DNA of 64,000 nucleotides from Eulemur rufifrons (taxonomy: Eukaryota; Chordata; Mammalia; Primates; Lemuridae). The position numbers and the translations under genes are program-made. The DNA lies in assembly GCF_041146395.1 (NCBI RefSeq), contig NC_090990.1, positions 46,510,001-46,574,000 on the forward strand, in the 5' to 3' direction. The notes beneath the pieces are model-generated. The model saw nothing but the letters and a program-made list of their open reading frames with translations. It was not told where the DNA came from and made no database searches. Below, piece by piece: positions 1 through 11,893 of this stretch (positions are counted from its first letter, which is position 1; each line of letters begins with the position of its first letter).

Positions 1-1246
1 ATGGGTAGCTACTATCTCTTTAGCCAACCACAAAATAAACAAATAGGGGGCAAATATAAACAGAGAACCTCCCAGCTGAGCTCAGCCAAACTCAGCCAAA
101 TCACAGTTGATCAGCAAATCTTTGATCATGAAAATAAATGCTTGTTGTTTAAGCCACTGAGTTTTGAAGTAATTATTTAGGTCATTACATATGAAATGTC
201 AAATTTTGAATCAAAAATGTAGTTTATTGTATCTCAAACAAGAAGCAGTATAATTAATGAAAGTATGCACCTAAACAGTTTTGCCTTCGTAACAGTAGCT
301 TGTTTATGCCAGCAGCAAAGAAGCCTGGAGAGCAAGTAGCAATGAAATAGCTTTCCACAGCTTGTTGAGAACTGAATGTTTTTCCTTGTAAGAAGTGGTC
401 CAAAGCCTGGAAGAAGTGCTAGTCAGTTGGTTCAAGGTCTGGTGAATACAGTTAATGACAGAGAGTTTCCAAGTCCAGCCTCTGTAGTTTGAGCAGAATT
501 GTTTGTGCAACATGTGGTCAAGTGTTGCCTTGAAAGAGGATCAGCCTGTCTCTATTGACCAATCTCAGCTGCTTAATTACAAGCATCCTCATCATTTCGT
601 CCAATTGGTTGCAGTAGACATCCGCTGTCATCAATTAACCAGGTTTCATGAAGCTATAGTGGATAATACCAGTGCTGGACCACCAAACAGACACCATTAG
701 CTTTTTTTAATGAATATTCAGTTTTGGGCTGTGTTCTGGCACTTCATCGTTATCCAACCATTGTGCCAAACACTTGTGATTGTCAAAAAGAATCTATTTC
801 ACACGTAGGTTGGGATGGATTCACTTCCACTACAGCTTTCAGCTCATCATTATCCACTTTGGTCTCAGGTCACCCACGTGGCTCATTTTCAAGATTAAAA
901 TCACCAGAATAGAACTTCTCAAACCATCGACATACTGTGCATTCATTAGCCTCATCCTTCCCAAACACTTCATTGACATTTTGAGCAGTCTGCACTGCAT
1001 TGGTTCCACAGCGGAACTCATATTTGAAAATGACGTGAATTTTTGATTTATGTATGGTTTCACAAAAAATTGCTTTAAAAATTTTTGAAAGATAAACACA
1101 AGCCAAATCATGCATTTGAAATAATGAGGATGTATCTTCACAATAAAAATAAAACAAGAAGTGTCAAAATGAAATGTCAGAGATATCAGTTGTCAAACTT
1201 AGTACTTAAGGAAATCGGACATTTCATACTTAATAACCTAATACAG
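1..1246 (+). repeat. MLT1-like LTR end interrupted by mariner (tentative)
   Basis: Bases about 60-177 read like the 3' part of an ancient ERVL-MaLR type LTR, including a 'ttgttgtttaagccactga' stretch near 150-168. That string is common just before the 3' end of such LTRs. The sequence breaks at the mariner terminus, and 'atacag' (1241-1246) after the mariner fits the usual LTR terminus '..taatacag'. I infer that the mariner landed a few bases before the LTR end. No target-site duplication could be checked because the 5' part is outside the window or too decayed. The family name is uncertain. Confidence 0.4.
178..1240 (-). mobile_element. Internally deleted mariner DNA transposon with both TIRs
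   Basis: Terminal inverted repeats are visible. The left end reads ttaggtcattacatatgaaa from 177. The reverse complement of the right end reads ttaggttattaagtatgaaa, ending at 1241. TA dinucleotides at 178-179 and 1239-1240 fit TA target duplication. On the minus strand the DNA encodes mariner transposase pieces: the N-terminal helix-turn-helix region (about 1060-870, with WFEKF and LENEPRG), a segment ending in KLMVSVWW (about 765-680), and the C-terminal part with FLQGKTF and AGINKL (about 400-300). Several frameshifts and stops are present. About 100 codons between the HTH linker and the WW segment are missing, which would remove the first catalytic aspartate region. The total length is about 1.06 kb against about 1.3 kb for intact mariners. 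It is dead as an autonomous element. The TIR differs from the Hsmar1 terminus I remember, so the subfamily is left open. Confidence 0.85.
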
Positions 1247-3170
1247 ATACTCGCATCTAACAAGAAGAAAGATTTCAAATAAACAACCTAACTTTACAAC
1301 TTAAGGAACTACAAAAATGACAAAAAGCTAGCAGAGGGAGGAAATAATAAAGATTAGAGCAGAGATAAACAAAATATAGAAAAACTATAGGAAAAAATCA
1401 ATGCAACCAAAAGTTGGTTGTTTGAAAAAAAAAACCAACAAAATTGACAAACCTCTAGCTAGATAGACTAGGGAAAAAAGGAGAGAAGATTCAAATTACT
1501 AAAATCAGAAATGAAAGTAGGATATTACTACTGATTCTACAGAAATAAAAAGGATTTTAATACTATGCACACCAACAAACTAGATAACCTAGATGAAATG
1601 GGCAAATTTCTAAGATCACAAAACCTACCAGGACTAAATCATGAAGATATCAAAAATCTGAATATACCTATAACTAGAAAGGAGACTGAATCAGTATTCA
1701 AAAATCTCCCAAAAAAGAAAAGCCCTCAATCTGATGGCTTCACTGGTGAATTCTACCAAACATTTATAGAAGAATTTACACCAATCCTTCACAAACTTTT
1801 CCAAAAATTTGAAGAGGAGGGACTATTTCCTAACTCATTCTGTGAGGCCAGCATCACCCAACACCAAAATGAAAGACACTATAAGAAAAGAAAACTAAGG
1901 ACCAATAGCCCTTATGAACATTGATGCAAAAATCCTCAACAAAATACTTGGAAACCAAATTCAGCAGCATAATGAAAGGATTGAACACCATGGCAAGTGG
2001 GATTTATTCCTGAAATAGAAGGGTGGCTCAACATATGAAAACCAATCAATGCAATTCACCACACTAACAGAATTAAAGGAAAAAAAACATGAGTATCTCA
2101 ATTGCTGCAGAAAAAACATTTGACAAAATTCAATACCCATTCATGATAAAAAAAACACTCAACAAACTAGGAATAGAATGAAGCCATTAATACTGCAACA
2201 TAATAAAAGCCATATATGAAGAACCCACAGCAAATATCGCACTCAATGGTGAAAGACTGAAAGCTTTTCCTGTAAGAATGTCTGCTTTCACCACTTCATT
2301 CAACATAATACTGGGTGTTCTAACCACAGCAATTAGGCAAGGAGGAAAAAAAGGCATCCAAATTAGAAAGAAAGAAGTAAAATTATCTCCTTATCTCTAT
2401 TGGTTGATGATATGGTCTTATGTGTAGAAAACCCTAAAGATTCAAAAAAAAAATGTTAGAATTAACGAATGGATTTGGCAAAGTAGCTAATACAAAGTCA
2501 ACTCACAAAAATCAGATGCATTTCAATATCCTACCAATGAACAAGCTGAAAATGAAATTAAGAGAACAATTCTATTTACAATAGCATCAAAGAATAAAAT
2601 ACTTAGGAATTAACTTAACCAAGGAGGTGAAGAAATTGTACAATGAAAACTATAAAATGTTGCTGAAAGAAGACATAAATGAATGGAAACACATCTCATG
2701 TTCATGTATTATAAAACTTAATATTGTTAAGATTTCAATACTACCCAAAGCAATCTGCAGATTCTATGCAATCCCTATCAAAATCCCAATGATGATTTTT
2801 GCAGAAATAGAAAAACCCAATTGTAAAAATTCATATGGAATCTCATAGGACTCCAAATAGCCAAAACAATCTTGGAAAAGAAGAACAAATCTGGAGGACT
2901 CACATTTCCTGATTTCAAAACTTGCTACAAAGCCATAGTAATCAGAACAGTGAGGTGCTGGCATAAAGACAGAAATATAGACCAATGGAATAAAATAGAA
3001 AGTTTAGCAATACTCTTGCATATATGGTTAAAGGAGTTTTGACAAGGGTGCCAAGACCATTCAATGGTAAAAGGATAGTCTTTTCAACAAACAGTGCTAG
3101 GAAGACTAGATATTTACATGGAAAAGAATAGTTATATCCTTACTTAACACTGTATATAAAAAAATAACTC
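1247..3170 (+). mobile_element. Old L1 LINE fragment (ORF2, RT region)
   Basis: This is a decayed L1 ORF2 in sense orientation. It is truncated on the 5' side, so no endonuclease domain is seen. A 119-codon open stretch at 1565-1924 matches the start of the L1 reverse transcriptase region, with the 'KSPxSDGFTGEFYQTF' signature. The catalytic FADD box survives as an altered V-D-D at 2403-2411. Downstream text to about 3165 is the thumb and C-terminal ORF2 region. Many frameshifts and stops are present. It ends where the Alu at 3173 begins. The bases just after that Alu (3471-3530) resemble an L1 3' end, so the Alu may sit inside the L1. Confidence 0.85.
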
Positions 3171-3172
3171 TA

Positions 3173-3470
3173 GGCCAGGCACACTGGCTCACTCCTATAA
3201 TCCTAACACTCTGGGAAGCCAAAGGGGGAGGATTGCTTGAGCTCTGGAGTCTAAGACCAGCCTGAACAAGAGTGAGACCCCATCTTTACTAAAAACAGAA
3301 AAATTAGCTGGACATCATGGAGCACACCTGTAGTACCGGCTATTCAGGAGGCTGAGACAGGAGGATTGCCTGAGCCCATGAGTTTGAGGTTACAGTGAGC
3401 TATGATGATGCCACTGCATTCTAGCCTGGGTGACAGAGAGAGACTCTGCCTGAAAACAAAAAACAAAAAA
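3173..3470 (+). mobile_element. Alu SINE (dimeric, old)
   Basis: This is a full dimer: a 7SL-like left arm from ggccaggc, a middle A-rich linker, a right arm with 'gaggttacagtgagctatga', and an A-rich tail of CAAAA repeats. The wording 'taatcctaacactctgggaa' is of strepsirrhine type. Most CpGs have decayed, so the copy is old. Confidence 0.9.
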
Positions 3471-3654
3471 CCATTAAGATGGTAAATTTTATGATATATT
3501 TTGCCACAATTTTAAAAAATGGGGGAAAACCTCTAGATATAAAACTTATTTAGAAATATTTGGCAAAGAAGATAAAAATTCTACATGTATGATAAATTCC
3601 ATATAATTTCAAAAGTTTCCTGTGTATGGGAATTTTATTTTCTACCAAGCAAGT

Positions 3655-3681
3655 CTGTGTGTGTGTGTGTGACTGTGTGTA
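3655..3681. repeat. (TG)n microsatellite, interrupted
   Basis: A short TG run, interrupted by 'gactg', lies in AT-rich sequence between the Alu and the LTR. The DNA at 3471-3690 otherwise shows only a possible L1 3' end. Confidence 0.8.
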
Positions 3682-3697
3682 AAACACTTTTAAGTAC

Positions 3698-3968
3698 TGT
3701 TATGATCTGAATGTATCCCCTAAAATTCATATGTTGAAATCCTAATCCCCAAGGAGTGGTATTTTGAGGTCGGGCCTTTGAGATTAGTGTCCTTATAAAA
3801 AAGACCAAGGGAGCTAATTTGACCCTTCAGGAAGCAGGGCCTCATCAGTCAATGAATCTGCCAGTGCCTTGATCTTGGATTTCCCAGCCTCCAGAACTGT
3901 GAGGAAAAAGATGTATAAGCCACACAGTTGATGGTATTTTGTTAGAGCAGCCCACACAGACTAAGACA
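3698..3968 (+). repeat. Solo MLT1-type LTR (ERVL-MaLR)
   Basis: It starts with TGTTATGATCTGAATG and ends with CTAAGACA. The internal text is typical of MLT1 LTRs ('attcatatgttgaaatccta', 'agcctccagaactgtgag'). A perfect 5-bp target-site duplication AGTAC flanks it (3693-3697 and 3969-3973). At 271 bp it is shorter than the roughly 360 bp of the other two copies in this window, so it carries internal deletions. No internal provirus sequence is attached, so it is a solo LTR. Confidence 0.88.
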
Positions 3969-4139
3969 AGTACTTTGCAACAATTTCCCAAACCTGAGTT
4001 CCTCTTACCACCAGAATTTATATTTCCACATCCCAGAGTCTAGGATATGAAGTATGGCGCCAAGTATTTACAGTCTAGGTCTCTGACTCAATACACTCAG
4101 CATCCAAAATTGTTCCTTAGAGTTTACATTTAATAGTTC

Positions 4140-5015
4140 AGTGCTGTCATACTTTGCTATTCATGTACTTAACAAATATTTTTTAAGTACTAGGCATAGC
4201 ATTCATTAGGTGCTAGAAGTAGACAGTAAAATGAGACATGACACTCATGGCTCTCATAGGTTAGCTACTGATTGGCAAATATGTCTCACTCTAGTATCAA
4301 CTCTGATGGATTCAGAGTGGCTGCCCAGAACACTGGTTAAAAATAATTCTAGGCAGTATTTGAACTCAGTGGGAAAAAGAGCCATAGACATGGAAAGAAG
4401 GAATGACTTTGAACGTTTGCTAAACTAGGTGTAGCTGGGGACAGACACATATACAACAATATATAGTTTAACATAGTAAATGCTACTTGTGAGATAAGAA
4501 CAAAGTAGCATCATGGCACAGAGAAAGGAGCTAATTAATTTTTCCAGGAGGGGAGTGGAATAAGGAAAAGACATAATTGAAGAGGTGAAATTGCAGCTGG
4601 GCCTTGATGGATGACTAGGAATTTAGTAGGTGATGAAGTGGGGAAAGCAGATTTCAGGCGAGAGCACGTCAAGAGCAAAGGCACAGAGGTGTGTGCAGGA
4701 GTGGTGAGCAGTTCTGTTTGGTTAGAACACAGGGTGTGGAGATGGTGCTGGTAGCAACAAGGCTGTATGATAGTGAGTTGAGATCAGATTGTACTGCTTT
4801 ATCCTATAAGCTATAGGACTTACTGAAGTCTTTTAAGCAAGAAACCATATAGACAAGTATGTGCTTTTAAAATGTTACTCAAGAAGAACTAGATTGAAGG
4901 TAGAGAAAAGAGAAAGAGGAAGGAGAGCAGAGAGGAGGCTATTGCAACTGCACAGACAAGGGACAGCAGCACTTAAACTGGGGTGGCTTGGGGTGGGGCA
5001 AAGAGAGAAGGAAAT
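4140..5015 (-). repeat. L2 LINE, antisense
   Basis: Read on the minus strand, this is the 3' half of L2, ending in the L2 tail (the plus strand starts 'taacaaatattttttaagta'). The plus-strand phrases 'gcctagga..gagcaaaggcacagagg' and 'aggaggctattgcaactgca' are L2 in reverse. It is highly diverged. A 72-codon open stretch inside it (4210-4428) has no coding support. Confidence 0.7.
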
Positions 5016-5164
5016 GGCATCATCACAGCACAAGGATGTTCTCTCGAAAACCTTCCATCGACTCAAAGCATATTCATTAGATTAATTATTTCATTGCTCA
5101 TGTTCTAATATTATTGCTTGCACATGTGTACATGTCATTAAATCATACACACAAATGAGACCTC

Positions 5165-5385
5165 CAAGACTAACCTCAAGATTTTTAAATTTATCCTTGT
5201 AACAATCCTGTAAAGTAGGTACTGTCATTCCTATTTTATGGAGGAGAAAACTGAGGCTCAGTGATTTAAAAAGCCCAAGATCAGTGATGTTAGACTACAC
5301 ATTTTCAAGTGTCAAAGATGGCATTTGGACCCAGGGCAACTTGACTCAAGAGTTTATGCTCTTAATCACTATTCTACACCACATG
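5165..5385 (-). repeat. MIR SINE, antisense
   Basis: It contains the reverse-strand MIR core ('gaggagaaaactgaggctca'), followed by the usual decay toward the tRNA-derived end ('gctcttaatcacta'). It has no gene function. Confidence 0.8.
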
Positions 5386-5473
5386 CACAATTAATTCTCC
5401 AATGTTCTTGTCCCTCTCTATTATATGTTAAATCTCCTATATATATACCTTGGCTTTTCAGTTATATTATTTA

Positions 5474-5527
5474 TGTGTGTGTATACATGTGTGTGTGTAT
5501 ATATATATATACATCTGTGTATATATC
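5474..5527. repeat. Compound (TG)n/(TA)n microsatellite
   Basis: Alternating TG and TA runs with short interruptions, likely polymorphic in length. The DNA around it (5386-5810) shows nothing else I can name. Confidence 0.85.
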
Positions 5528-5814
5528 TTGACCCAGAAGAATACTCAATGAGTATTAGATAAGTATTGAAGGAAAGAGAAAAGTACCAAGAAATATAAAT
5601 AAAAATAATAGTGACTGAGCCCTCTGTAATAATTCAAATAACTTGGACTTGAAGTCTAAGAAAAGCTATTGATTTTTTTTCCGTATACTGATTCATCAGG
5701 TAATTTTGAATCTATTACTCTACTGGAATCAATGCATTAATCAATCCACTGGCAGTGTACCTAGCATTGTGCTGGGGGAATACATCATACATCTTTCCCG
5801 GGGAAAGAGCCCAG

Positions 5815-5965
5815 AACTCTGAAACAGGAGACAGACTTGGCAGTCCTGGCTCTGCCGTTAGCCTGCCACATGGCCTGGGACAAGTCACTTTACTTTTCAG
5901 AGCCTCCATTGCAACATTGGAAATAGCCCCAGTGATCTCAAAGGTTCTTATCATTCCTTCAGTGT
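5815..5965 (+). repeat. MIR SINE, sense
   Basis: It has sense MIR order: 'tggctctgccgttagcctg', then 'gacaagtcacttta', then 'cagagcctcc'. Confidence 0.8.
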
Positions 5966-7135
5966 TCTTGTGCCTGTCTTGCAGGATTCATTTCAAGGAA
6001 AAATAAAAGAGCAGTTAGTATTCAACATAAAAGTATAGTAATAAAATACATTCAGTTGCCACAACTGGTTTAGCAATCACTTAGCCTCCTCTGAAACAAC
6101 CTCCTGAATATGCAAAGCGGAGTGTTTCTCATGCCCGCTCCTATGGAGCCTGACACTTCACTGAGAAAACAGGCTTTGCAATTTCTTACCTTTTCAAAAA
6201 TTGCTGCATTTGAAATCTTGCAGGATGTTTAAAACTTGTCTTAAAGGACCTGAGGCACTTGAAGCTCCGTCACCCAATGCCCTTATCCCTCCTCCCTTTT
6301 CATCTTGCCTGGAGAATTCCCCATGGTGATTTTAAACATGTTAAGGTACTAATTGAGGCCTTCGGAGTTTGGGCAGTGGAGAGTTTACACTGAGGCAAAA
6401 TATTTTGCAAGATGGCTAGATACACATACTGTTTCCTGGGGCTAAAGATTGCAAAGATATTGGCATCCCATTTCTTGCAGGGAAAGACCATAAGGGGAAT
6501 GGAACACAAACTTGATTTTGTCACTTCAACAGCACCATCAGTTTTTGCTGCTATCACTTTGACTTCAGGTCCTTTGAAGGAGCAAGTGGTGAGTCTTGCA
6601 ACTGTGCGATCCCTGCTGCCTTCCAGCTCTAGTCGTCAAGATTCAAGTCGCCGGAGAGCGCAGTCCCGCAGCAAGTATTAGAGACTGTGGCGTTCCTGGA
6701 GTGCAGGTCCCACACGCTCTGCCCTCCAAAATAAATGGTTCTAGGCGTTCCTCCTTATATTAACACAGGAGCTGACGGATTGCTTGAAAAGCTGCAACTA
6801 ACATTTTTGAGGGTGTAAGACATGATTGTGCTAGTTCTAATTCCAGAGCCCATCTTTTCAGCAGATTATGATGGATAGCTCGCCGTGGTGGTCAGTGCCT
6901 CCTGTATATTTTAGGTGGAATGCTTTCTTTTGACACATACTTTACAGAGACATATGTGTATCCTATTTTAATTAATGGAAGAAATGATTCATTCACAAGT
7001 GAAAGATTTAATTAAATAAAGGATCAGCCCTGAATTGGAAAATACCTCAGATGTTTATTATACTCTCTGCCATCTCTGCATGCTGTCTGGAGTGGTCCAC
7101 GGCAGTAAAGGAGATCTTGCAAAGAGAGGAAATGA
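5966..7135. other. Unique DNA with a small CpG cluster at 6600-6770
   Basis: No repeat is recognised. About ten CpGs are concentrated in 6608-6750, around 'agtcgccggagagcgcag', while the flanks are CpG-poor. A splice-donor-like 'gtggtgagt' lies at about 6587-6595, just upstream. An 89-codon open frame (6412-6681) crosses it but matches no family I know. It could be an old regulatory element or a small first exon, but the sequence alone cannot say. Confidence 0.35.
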
Positions 7136-7139
7136 GGTT

Positions 7140-7335
7140 TGATTCTTTCATGCATTCAGCAAGTATTAGTTGAGTCCCTCCTGTGTTTGAGGCACTGTGC
7201 TAGGCTCTGCAGATACAATGGTGAACAGAGAGACCTGGGTGTTGCCCTGATGGTGACTATAATGCAGTGTGGGAGAAAGGAAAAATTGAGGAATGAACAA
7301 ATAGGACAAAATTATTACAGATTATAACATGTTGT
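7140..7335 (-). repeat. L2 LINE 3' end, antisense
   Basis: The plus strand begins 'atgcattcagcaagtattag' and continues 'ggcactgtgctaggctctgc', which is the L2 3' terminus in reverse. Confidence 0.75.
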
Positions 7336-7614
7336 ATAAAGGAAAAATAAGAGTTCGGGGTTGTTTCCCTTGCACTGTTTTGGAATTGTGTTTTAAATAG
7401 CTAAATACTCATTTTTGTAATGCCATACTTGTTTTAGGATATATATCTGAAACCAATCAGGTCCACATTCAGTAGATAAAATATTTTATTCCCACAAGCA
7501 GCAGCTATCCATATTGAGTTACCTAAATTCAGGATCACTGTTATTTCTAGGAAATAGTGGAGAACACAATTGCTTGTCTTGTTAGCTCCTTCCTCTGAGT
7601 TGGTAAACTTTGCG

Positions 7615-7830
7615 GTTTTGGAAATGGGCAAACCTGGATTCGAATCCTGGCTTCTTGGCTTATTCCCTCTATGACCTATGATATTATTTTGCTTTTCTGA
7701 CCTCAAGGAATAAGAATAATAGTACATAAGACACTGAGTCATTGTGAGATAAAACATAAATAGTACCAATGCACAGCAAATACCCATTAATATTTATAAT
7801 TCATGTTCTTATTACATTATTATTAGTAGT
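7615..7830 (+). repeat. MIR SINE, sense
   Basis: It contains 'ctggattcgaatcctggctt', the tRNA-like B-box region of MIR, followed by the decayed core. The 117-codon antisense open frame across it is chance. Confidence 0.75.
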
Positions 7831-8044
7831 AGTATTTTTTGCTCTCTTCAGGAGCTTTCTTCATTCTACTTTTTTCTGATTGTTCATGTTATTTTCTTAT
7901 TCCCTCATTTGATTACAGAGGTCACAACTTTTTTAGCACTGAACCCAGCTGTTAGTACTCAATAATTAACTGTTGAATAAATAAATGAAATCCTTTCTAC
8001 CTCTTTTTGGACCTGAGTAGAGAATAAGTCAACAATAAACAAAA

Positions 8045-8510
8045 TCTGCCAAAGGCTTCCCATGACACTCCGAATAAAAGCTAAAGTCCTTATCACAGTA
8101 AACAGGAACCTATGGGCCTTGACTTCTATCTACTTTTCTAATCTCAACTACCATGGCTTTCTCTCCCATACTCAGCTTGAGCCACTGGCCTTGCCTAGAA
8201 TGCCCTTCCTGTAGAACAATGTGTGGCTCACTTTTTACAGTCCTTTTGCTTAAATATCTTCTCCTACAAGAGGCTTTCTCTAACCAGCTTGCCTATTCAC
8301 TTTCTATCTCCTTACTTTAATATAGTGTTTTATTTTTCCCCAAATAATTATCACCATCAGAAATTAAATTATATATTTCTAAATTTACAAGTTTATTTTC
8401 TATTTCCCCCCTTATCATATGCAAGCTGCTGAGGGCAGGAGCCTTGTCTGTTCTTGCTCAGCCCTGAGTCATCATGCCACTAAATGAATCAGACAAATGA
8501 AATATCAGTT
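8045..8510 (+). repeat. L2 LINE 3' half, sense
   Basis: It reads as the C-terminal coding and 3' region of L2, with text such as 'tagaatgcccttcctgtaga' and 'gagggcaggagccttgtctg', the latter just before the tail. Confidence 0.85.
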
Positions 8511-10150
8511 TTTCATTTTCCTAGGAAAATATAGGTGTAAAAACTATCTAAATAGTTTCTAAGAGATGGCAGCCTCCAAAATATAAGTCCTTTTCCAAAA
8601 ATTCTTTGCCTGCAGTACTGAATTTAATTTCATAATATAGGAAGAGGTAAAATAAATTATTCTAGTCACATGGAAAGTGAAGATACAACCAGGAGCAGTT
8701 CTCCCAACCCCCAAATTTCAATAGATTTCATCCTACCATAGTCTGTCTTTCTCACCATGAATCTGATCCTTTTGTACCTCACTTCCTTTGTGATTAAAAA
8801 GTGGTCGGTTACCTCTCAACTCTAGCAAACATGGGTGTTCCTTAGTTTTCACATGATCTGGCTTAAAGCATAGATCAGGAAACTCGGATGTTTCACTTGG
8901 CATCCTTCATTGAGAACTGAAGAACTGCAAACAAGAGAGATGTCTCCATTTGCCTAAGATGTCTTAGTGGTAGAGAACAGGCGAGAACCGTGTCTACCAA
9001 GATATTGTCCAGCAAACAGTCACTGTGATTAACTCTCAACGGATTGGGAGAAAGGAGAGGAACTGGTAGGATTTCTTCCACTCCTAAAACCGTGAGCCAT
9101 CAGAGCCTGGGTGTGCCGCGTGCAAGTTGCTGCACGGTGTGGGGCTTTGCTGTGGCTGTTTGGAGCATTTCGTCCCGGAAGTCTCTCCAAAGAGCCTTGC
9201 TGGCTGTTCCTGGCAAAGTCGGGCCTGGCTTACTCAGATGAGTGTTTTAGGAGAGGTGCTTTGGGGTAACAGAACTGGCTCAATTTCCACCATGACCGCA
9301 TCGGCCCTGGTTTCCGCTTTGCAAAAACAAAGTTCTAAAAAATGTTACCATACCAAATTGTATGCTGCCTTTGTTTTATAAACAATTTTTTCAGTCTGGG
9401 AAACTGTAATAAAGAGCAATACCATATCCAGTTGTTTTCCAGAGAGCCAAGTCAACTTGGGAGACTTTTTCTCTCTGCATGAGGTCTCATTCTTCTTTTC
9501 TAGCAGATATTTCTGAAATTCAACTCCATGTGGTCAAGTGCATAGCAGTGGGTACTTGGCACCTCACCTTGGAACCATGGGCTTCTTTCTGCTTCTGAAA
9601 GAGGAGGTTTCGGAACCACAAATAGAGCACCAGTGGGAGATAGTTTGAGTCAAGGAAGTGTTCTTAGAGCAGATCTCGGTTCTGCTTAGCAAAAGAGAGA
9701 CTCCCTTGTAAAGCGTGCGATGCATTTTGGGCTCTCATATCCCACGGGCAATGAGAATACTTCATGAAGTTTTGATATTCCCGGATGCCTAGACAATTCG
9801 CTGAAGCTCATTGCTTCCAAATGCCTTACTTCTTTGAGGACAATTTCATCTGAGGCAAGTAAGATGAAAGCTTACAACAGGATGTGAATGATTTTCAAAC
9901 ATAAAGCAGGCAAGGGTGATAATGTTAATGGAACAAATATGCTCTAGAAGGAAATCTAGTAGATTCTTATCATTTACACACATGACAAAGCACAAAATCA
10001 AGCTGAGCGCCAAGAGCCTTTCTCTTGTAACCAAGAAAACTTGGGCTATCTGCAATCATCCCCCGAGGACAGATTCCATTTACAACTGACTCCAGTGGAT
10101 AATTTACAGCTGAGGGAATGTGTGTGGCGCATTTTCACGTCCAGACTGCA
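8511..10150. other. Unique DNA, no gene recognised
   Basis: No repeat or coding family is recognised. CpGs are modestly more frequent around 8985-9330 than in the flanks ('gtgccgcgtgc' at about 9113), but this is not an island. Open frames of 60-84 codons on both strands have no supporting features. Confidence 0.4.
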
Positions 10151-10154
10151 AGGA

Positions 10155-10345
10155 GCAGTGGTTAAGAACCAGACGGCTGTTTTCGAATCTGGCTCTGCCA
10201 CCTATGACTGTGCCGCAAATCCCACATCTATAAAGTGAAAATATATACATACTTACCTAAAAGTATTGTTATGAAAATTAGATAAAATGATCCATAGAAG
10301 TGCTTGGCATGTAGTAAGTGCTCAATAAATATTGCCTATAAAATT
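10155..10345 (+). repeat. MIR SINE, sense, near full length
   Basis: It starts in the tRNA-like part ('gtggttaagaaccagacggc'), passes 'tctggctctgccacc', and ends with 'aagtgctcaataaatattgc'. Confidence 0.88.
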
Positions 10346-10614
10346 ATTATAACCATTACAATTTATGGCATTATTACTACAGACTTATATTTTTTGCAGA
10401 TTCCTATCTATTTCTTTCTATTTTTTTTCCGTAATTTTTCACTGACTTTTGAATTTAGAATATCTGGTAGCCTGTATATTGAGAGGTAAAATACAAAATC
10501 ACTGTTCCTCAAGGTAAAATTCGCCAAAAAGTACTATAGATGATACTCCAGGTTTCTTTAAGCCTTTTCTTTTGGATTATTCAAATAGCCAGACAACACT
10601 AAAATCGAGACTCT

Positions 10615-10752
10615 TTTCTACTACTAGACTGTAAGCCCCCTTTTAGGATCTTCTTTACTATTCTCTTTTCACCTCCTAACACATGAATGGGGCTGCTCAA
10701 AAATTTGTTGAGTAAATAAATGTTCTTTATTTATACAGAAAAAAAAAAAAAC
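10615..10752 (+). repeat. L2 LINE tail, sense, plus A-run
   Basis: 'ctactagactgtaagccccc' and 'gttgagtaaataaatgttc' mark an L2 3' tail. A run of 13 A residues follows at about 10739-10752. Confidence 0.65.
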
Positions 10753-11522
10753 CTACTGCCTGAGTAACCTTTACTATTTTTCCATGTAACACTTTCCAAC
10801 AAAGAAATTTCCCTGATGAGTATAAAAGTCCTAAAAGAGAGGTGATGGTGGGCAAGGGAAGTCTTCACTCTTGCATTTCACTCTTCCTCAAAGTCTATGT
10901 TAAGAAGGTCTCACTCTTAGGAACAAAAACTGTATGACTGGCTAGAAGATCTCCTTAGCTGTGTCATTTGAAATACTTACTCATCATTTTAATAGCACCT
11001 TTCTTAAATTAGGGCCAGAATTCTTTTCCCAGCATCATCCTTTCTGTCTATTTTAGGAAAGAGGCATCATTGTCTCATGTCCCCACTAATTGGATAAGTG
11101 AGTCTTTCTGACTTTGAAACAACTAAGTACAAAGTATACCCAGTGACTAAAATTGACAGCCTTTTCCTTTTCTAGTTGGCATGTATAAAATCTAGAACTC
11201 TTTGGACAGTGCTTTGAGCTCCTGTATCTCCCTATAAAGGGGTGTGTGTGTGTGAGTTGGCAAAAGATGGGGAATTGACAATGGAGGGATCTATCAAATT
11301 CATTTCAGGTCAAGTTTACTTAAACTTGATCCCCTTTAGGAGGTTTTCCATTGGGCCACATGGGGAGAGTGGCATGTTGGCAGATACCACCATGGCCTGT
11401 ATTCTGACACCCAACCTGGGAAATCTAGAAGCTGAGCAAAGGGATAACCAGCCATTATAATGATAGAGTTAGGAGAGGGCTGCTGAGTTGAGGAAAGTCC
11501 TACACACCTTTAGTTTGAAGGA
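10753..11522. other. Unique DNA; short (GT)n at 11240-11254
   Basis: No repeat family or coding region is recognised, apart from a small GT run near 11240. The 72-codon open frame 11242-11460 has no support. Confidence 0.4.
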
Positions 11523-11527
11523 ACAAG

Positions 11528-11888
11528 TGCAATAGATTGAATGTTTTTGTTCCTCCAAAATTCATATGTTGAAATTCTAACCCCCAAGTTGATGGTATTA
11601 GGAGATGAGGCCTTGGGAGGTGATTAGGTCATGAGAATGGAGCCCTCATGAGTGGGATTATTGTCCGTATAAAAGAGACCCCAGAGAGATCCCTCAGTCC
11701 TGCCATGTGAGGATATACCAAGAAGTAGGCAGTCTGCAACCCAGAAGTGGGCTCCCACCAGACACTGAATCTGCCAGCATCTTGCTCTTGGATTCCCAGC
11801 CTCCAGAACTGTGAGCATTAAGTTTCTGCTATTTATAAGCCACCCAGCGTATGGTATTTTGTTATAGTGGCCCAAGTGGGCTAAGACA
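11528..11888 (+). repeat. Solo MLT1-type LTR (ERVL-MaLR)
   Basis: This LTR of about 361 bp runs from TGCAATAGATTGAATG to CTAAGACA. A perfect 5-bp target-site duplication ACAAG flanks it (11523-11527 and 11889-11893). It is collinear with the copies at 3698 and 17291 and, like them, solo. Confidence 0.92.
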
Positions 11889-11893
11889 ACAAG

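Noticed and set aside
1565..1924. 119-codon frame that looks strongly coding
   Set aside because: It is genuine coding sequence by origin but belongs to a dead L1 ORF2, not to a host gene.
7434..7787. 117-codon minus-strand frame starting with a hydrophobic stretch
   Set aside because: It covers a MIR, and the hydrophobic start is from AT-rich DNA.
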